Source: Channallabes apus (Eukaryota > Chordata > Actinopteri > Siluriformes > Clariidae). Taken from it: DNA of 64,000 nt. Shown here one piece after another: positions 59,736 through 64,000 of the stretch; the first letter of the stretch is position 1; the number at the start of each line of letters is the position of its first letter. Below the pieces are notes generated by a model that had not been told where the DNA came from, made no database searches, and saw only the letters and a list, made by a program, of their open reading frames with translations. The stretch is taken from assembly GCA_030522415.1 (NCBI GenBank), contig CM060121.1:17101642-17165641 (forward strand), in the 5' to 3' direction. Made by a program: the position numbers and the translations under genes.

Positions 59736-60419
59736 TTACCTAGTTCCACTCAGCGGGTCTCAGCAGAAAGTTTGGCAAACAAAAAAAAAAAACATAATGT
59801 TACACATAATATTCTGTCATTATGTTTTACGGTCAGCGTACCTAATAAATAATCAAGAGTCTTGAATCAATAATTTTGCAAGAAATGGTGTGCATGTTAA
59901 AGGAAAGATTCAAACATTTAATCAGTATGGCTGTAATTCTCCTTCTCCCAGAAGTTTCTAATAGACTGATCATTTGCTACGACGCTAGTGGAACTTTCTT
60001 TTAATTTTGTTTCATAAGCACTTTAAACGGTAAATGGTAAACAGTTGTTAGCAGTTTCCCCTTCCACACCTCAGCTCGGAGCAAAGGGAGAGCCTCGGCG
60101 GAGAGATACATTGACAGTGGGCGGGGCTCTGCGTTGTCAGCAGGAAGAAAAAAAATAGAAACGCTGATTGGCTTAAAACTGCACAGCGCTTCTATAGGGA
60201 ATGGTGTACATATAATAATAACAACCGCGTTTTTAAAAAGCACATGAAACTGCAGACCTTAACACATAGCAGTTAATACTAATTAGAAGATAAATGGCAC
60301 AACTTCGAGTAAGATCCTATTTTCAAGCTTTATTAAATGAAATTATTTTATTTTATACTTGAGCCTTTATCTGTCACATATACATTACTGCACAGTGAAC
60401 GTATTTTCTTTGCATATGC
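59736..60419. other. DNA upstream of the TOB1 promoter
   Basis: An A-run lies at 59780-59791. The segment 60050-60190 is less AT-rich and carries GGCGGGGCTC and GCTGATTGGC, possible GC and CCAAT boxes on the + strand, but no adjoining gene is seen. The remainder is unassigned. Confidence 0.4.
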
Positions 60420-60615
60420 TGGCTTAAAGAACTGTGATCAGAATGCAGGGCCAGTCATATCATATGGCACCCCTGGAGCAGACAGGGTTAAGGACCTTGC
60501 TCAAGGACCCAGCTGTGGCAGTCTGACGGTGGGAGCTGGGGCTCAAACTGCAAAGCTTCTGCCACTGGTAGGCATTCGTGTTCTGGCTACTAGCCCTCTG
60601 CCTGTGCTTTACATT
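60345..60615. mobile_element. Retroposon remnant
   Basis: CTGTCACATATACATTACTG, CACCCCTGGAGCAGACAGGG, TTAAGGACCTTGCTCAAGGA and GGAGCTGGGGCTCAAACTGC form a retroposon block I recognise from many fish sequences. Ends and class are uncertain. Confidence 0.6.
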
Positions 60616-60664
60616 GCATCATGAAGTTCTGATAGTGTCCCTCGCTCTAAAGTATATATTTCAC

Positions 60665-60698
60665 TCTCTCTCACTCTCTCTCTCTCTCTCTCTCTCGC
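60665..60698 (+). repeat. (TC)n microsatellite
   Basis: A TC-rich run with a few interruptions. Confidence 0.9.
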
Positions 60699-60779
60699 TT
60701 AAAAAAAAGTATATTATATTCACATCAGGCGATGAGTACTCCCCACCCTGAAGATTCTGTATTTCTGTCATTTGTTAAG

Positions 60780-60948
60780 GTTGCCATCTCAACAGTTAGC
60801 CAGTTAGCCTAACCTGCATGTCTTTGGACTGTAGGAGGAAACCGGAGTACCAGAAGGAAACTTACCAAGCATGGGGAGAATATGCCAATTCCATGCACAC
60901 AGATCAGAGATGGGAGTCAAACCCTGGAGGTGCAAGACGACAGAGCTT
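60780..60948 (-). mobile_element. Truncated Mermaid-like SINE, antisense
   Basis: The antisense body (CCTGCATGTCTTTGGACTGT, AGGAGGAAACCGGAGTACC) and the beginning of the head (CCCTGGAGGTGCAAGACGAC) are present. The 3' tail and the end of the head are missing. It runs into a tetranucleotide repeat. Confidence 0.75.
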
Positions 60949-60950
60949 AT

Positions 60951-60989
60951 ATGGATGGATGGATGGATGGATGGATGGATGGATGGATG

Positions 60990-61033
<44 letters not shown>
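60951..61033 (+). repeat. Compound tetranucleotide microsatellite (ATGG)n(ATAG)n
   Basis: About 10 ATGG units are followed by about 10 ATAG units. The single-base switch suggests the second block arose by spread of a G-to-A change. Confidence 0.97.
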
Positions 61034-61035
<2 letters not shown>

Positions 61036-61334
61036 GGACTACTTAAACAAAAAAATAAACCTCAATAGCACAAACAAGATCTATGAACTTGAGGGATAGA
61101 AAAGGATACACTTTGGAGATTTGGAAACACATGGCAAATATGTGTGTTTGTGTTGTTTGCACATGTTCTTCCTGCACCTATAACATCAACTACAAAATCC
61201 TGCAAAGTAATGATTAACCAGACAGTAAAGATAGTAAAAGGTTACGAAACACTGACAAAACATCACCTGATAATATTCATTTTATTAATAGAAGCAGTAG
61301 CTATATTTGATTATTTACTCACATATTCATCTTA
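61034..61334. other. Unassigned AT-rich sequence
   Basis: Nothing recognisable. Confidence 0.5.
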
Positions 61335-61580
61335 ATTAACTGCCTTATTCTGGTCGGACTTGTGGTGGAACCAGAGCCTGTCCCAGGCATACTGGATGCA
61401 AGGAATGAGAAATAACCCCTGATGAGAGTGCTGTTCCATTGCATTTACACACAATCATTCACACCTATTTTTAGACAGAAGGAGAAAACCACAGAATCCA
61501 GGGAAAGAAAACTGGAGGGGAAAAAAAAACATGGAAAACCCCATATAGACAGGAATCCAAGATTGGGACTGAACTAGGGA
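61335..61580 (-). mobile_element. Old SINE-like remnant, antisense
   Basis: GCCTTATTCTGGTCGGACTT, AGAGCCTGTCCCAGGCATAC and a later GAGAAAACCACAGAATCCAG follow the antisense plan of the SINE, greatly diverged. Confidence 0.55.
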
Positions 61581-62599
61581 TTTTGAGATGTCAAATGACA
61601 TTATAATCCATTGCTTTAGATTTTTATGTTATTATTGTTATTATTTTCACTATTCTGTCCTAGAACTAATAATTGCAAAATTCATTAACACTATTAATTT
61701 TGCTGAATTAAATGCATGTCATGATTGTGTGATCTTGTTAGAGGAGAATCAAATAGACATTCATTGTCTGCCAAACACTGATCTTTTATGCTGGGATTCC
61801 CCTACTATATGCTTCAAGACTTAAATGTAAGTTGACTCAAAGACTCTACACGCTTAATCTTTATTACGATTGTTGAATAAGCTGAATAAATTGTAACATT
61901 TTAATCAATCATTGGGGCAGTACATATTTTTTTTAATCCAACTGCACACAGGCACACATTGTGTGTGTGTGTGTGTGTTATATAAAATATGAGCCATATT
62001 ATAATAGTGCATCCATATAGCGTCACATAATGTGTTGCCTGGGGAACAGTGCTGATGCATAGCCATGTTTAATGACTGTGTTATTTCTGCCTTGCTGCAG
62101 CCAACAGAAGACAAGCTCGTTTCCAGGAAAAAGCCAGGGTAGAGAACTTTCCCTGATTGGACTGGTTACTGACAATGTTTAACATGAGAGTCACATACAC
62201 ACAAATGGAGCCCTGACTGCTTTCAACTCCTCCTTCTCCCCCTTTCCTCCCAGACTCTCATTCTCAAGACTCTGGCTGTGAATTTTTTTTCCTCTTTTTG
62301 ACGTCAGTGATTGTTGTTATTTAACATAAACCTCTGAGAAAGGTTCACACAATGGACAAATGCTTGTCCACTCTTTTGATGTACAATCTACAGACAGTAG
62401 AAGGGGTGTGTGTGAGAATAGTAGGCATGAGGGAGATAAAAGCAAGGGCAAAAGAAGGTGTTAAAATCACTATAAAAACTTTCAAGAGAAATGTGAGAAT
62501 TTACATGACATTTAGTTAAACTTTGGTATTTAGCATGACTGTCTTTGTAGGCCTGTATGACATTCATGTGATTTGTTTTAAATGATTACAACCGGACAG
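61581..62599. other. Unassigned intergenic DNA
   Basis: A (GT)n run lies at 61961-61979 and a CRE-like TTGACGTCAG near 62298-62307. No gene was recognised. Confidence 0.45.
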
Positions 62600-62800
62600 A
62601 GTTGACAGAGACGTAGCATACTGTAGATACATGTAATCACATGTTTTATGATTGTTTTCGGTTGTTTCTAAGACTAATAGTAATAACCTGAACATTTGGT
62701 AAGTTTAACATATTTAGAATGTTCCCATATTCCAGCAGAGGCAAAATGTATGCATTTTAAAAGTAATGATAACTTTGGTTCTAACTAACATAATCAAAAA
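62600..62800 (+). repeat. Diverged dispersed repeat, copy 2 (partner at 6.6 kb)
   Basis: It matches 6,585-6,800 in order and orientation, including GTTGTTTCTAA and the TAATGATAACTTT block. The identity of the ancestral element is unknown. Confidence 0.5.
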
Positions 62801-64000
62801 TCCAAATACACAGTCTGATATCTGAAGCCTCCCAAGTTGACACACACTGGTGGGACATATATATAAGCTGTTGTTTCAACAACAACAAAAAATCGGTCAA
62901 TGACCAATGTTGTGTTCCTGGTACGGATCCATGATTCTTGAGTTTTAAAGGTTAAACAGGCTTTAGTTACCCTTTAAAAACTGATTCACTGATCCACGGA
63001 ATCCAAAGTAAACCATTTGTAATTTGGAGATGCGATATATCAAAGCAAACCTAACCCTCATGCTAAATATTCTCCTGTATGAAGAAACAACTCTTTTAGT
63101 TGAGTTTTACCTTCAACCCAGAGAACTACATAAAAGATGTTTGAACAGAAAATGTATTCAAAATGCACGTCGTCTAAACTCTAAACATCAAAAAAATTTA
63201 AATTCTGCCATGTTTCATTAGGTACAAACATTGCCACAGAGCTACCCAAAATGAACACCTTTGACGGCTTAACCTGGCTCACCATCAGCTAAAAACAGCA
63301 TCCCATGTAATTCAGCAACAGTGCATTCAACCTAGTCGAAGTGCGCTGCAGAAAAGTGCCTGGGCTTGCTGAAAAGATCTGCATGACCTGTTTTGTGTCA
63401 ACAACAATGAAATATGCGTTTTTATTGACTGCTTGTCCTCACTGAGGGGGAGAGAGAGAAGCTTCCCTGCCTCATAATGAGGTTGACTGTTTTCATAGTT
63501 TTAGTGACAAGAATTATGTCCTAAAAAGAGACATGCTGGGGGAAATAACAGTGTCAGCAAAGTCAGCAAGTAATTTCAAATATAATAATAGCTGATGGTG
63601 AATTGATAGAATTATGCACTCCTCAAAGGAGAATAATGTAGTTCAGATTTTCATTAAAATTTATAGAAACCTAATAATAAGTGTAGGAATTGAAGGTTTA
63701 AAAAAGTGATAAGAAAGGTGAAGGTACTTCGAGGCACTCTAATATCTATATTCTGATATTGTAGAAAGGTATAAGGTGGGTCAAAAGACAGAAAATGACT
63801 CGTTAATTTGTCTTTAACCAAAACGTTTTTGCAGAGAATAAATTTATTGTTTACATTTTTTAAACATTATTTTATATTAATCTCTGGTCATAATAATGCT
63901 CGTAGATTTCCTCTACTGTTCACAGTCATATCAGTCAAATATACACAGATGAGCTATAACACCTCATCTTTTATATAGTTTTATCTTATGTACAGGATTG
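62801..64000. other. Unassigned DNA at the window edge
   Basis: The segment 63240-63545 is less AT-rich and repeat-free and may be conserved noncoding DNA. Everything else is AT-rich without recognisable features. Confidence 0.4.

Noticed and set aside
60951..61033. Regularly spaced repeats as a CRISPR-like array
   Set aside because: It is a plain tetranucleotide microsatellite without spacers, in animal DNA.

Overview
This window looks like nuclear DNA from a teleost fish. It is AT-rich and intron-bearing, crowded with microsatellites, many decayed Tc1/mariner DNA transposons and tRNA-headed SINEs. The SINE style and overall repeat mix resemble ostariophysan fishes, and a catfish-like genome is my best guess; this is inference from remembered repeat families, not a search. 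There is no sign of operons, CRISPR arrays or bacterial signals, and most open frames come from repeats or antisense reading.

Only two protein-coding genes can be supported. The first is WFIKKN2 on the + strand, with two coding exons at 7460-7657 and 8933-10444. It encodes a secreted 569-residue protein with WAP, Kazal, Ig, two Kunitz domains and an NTR domain, of the family that binds myostatin/GDF11. The second is TOB1 on the - strand, a single coding exon at 57932-56952. It encodes a 326-residue BTG/Tob antiproliferative protein with two PAM2 motifs. A recognisable TATA/CCAAT/GC-box/CRE promoter lies near 59.5-59.7 kb, and a probable 5'UTR intron follows. The genes converge tail to tail, as I recall for the mammalian WFIKKN2-TOB1 neighbourhood, and are separated here by about 46 kb.

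Layout: 0.5-3.5 kb holds three Tc1-like remnants; 3.5-7.1 kb is mostly unassigned AT-rich DNA; 7.1-10.9 kb is WFIKKN2, with two retroposons in its intron. From 11 to 56 kb, intergenic DNA holds more than a dozen Tc1/mariner-type remnants or MITEs, about ten SINE copies, many (GT)n/(CA)n tracts, and several repeat-free islands that may be conserved regulatory DNA. TOB1 and its 5' region occupy 55.7-59.75 kb. From 60 to 64 kb there are SINE remnants, a tetranucleotide microsatellite and unassigned sequence.

The clearest structure beyond the genes is a readable insertion history. Two nearly identical Tc1 elements (29.3 and 49.5 kb) share a C-terminal transposase deletion, and SINEs with clean target-site duplications sit inside three Tc1 elements. 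I found no convincing undescribed gene system; the best leads are the shared-deletion Tc1 pair and the candidate regulatory islands.
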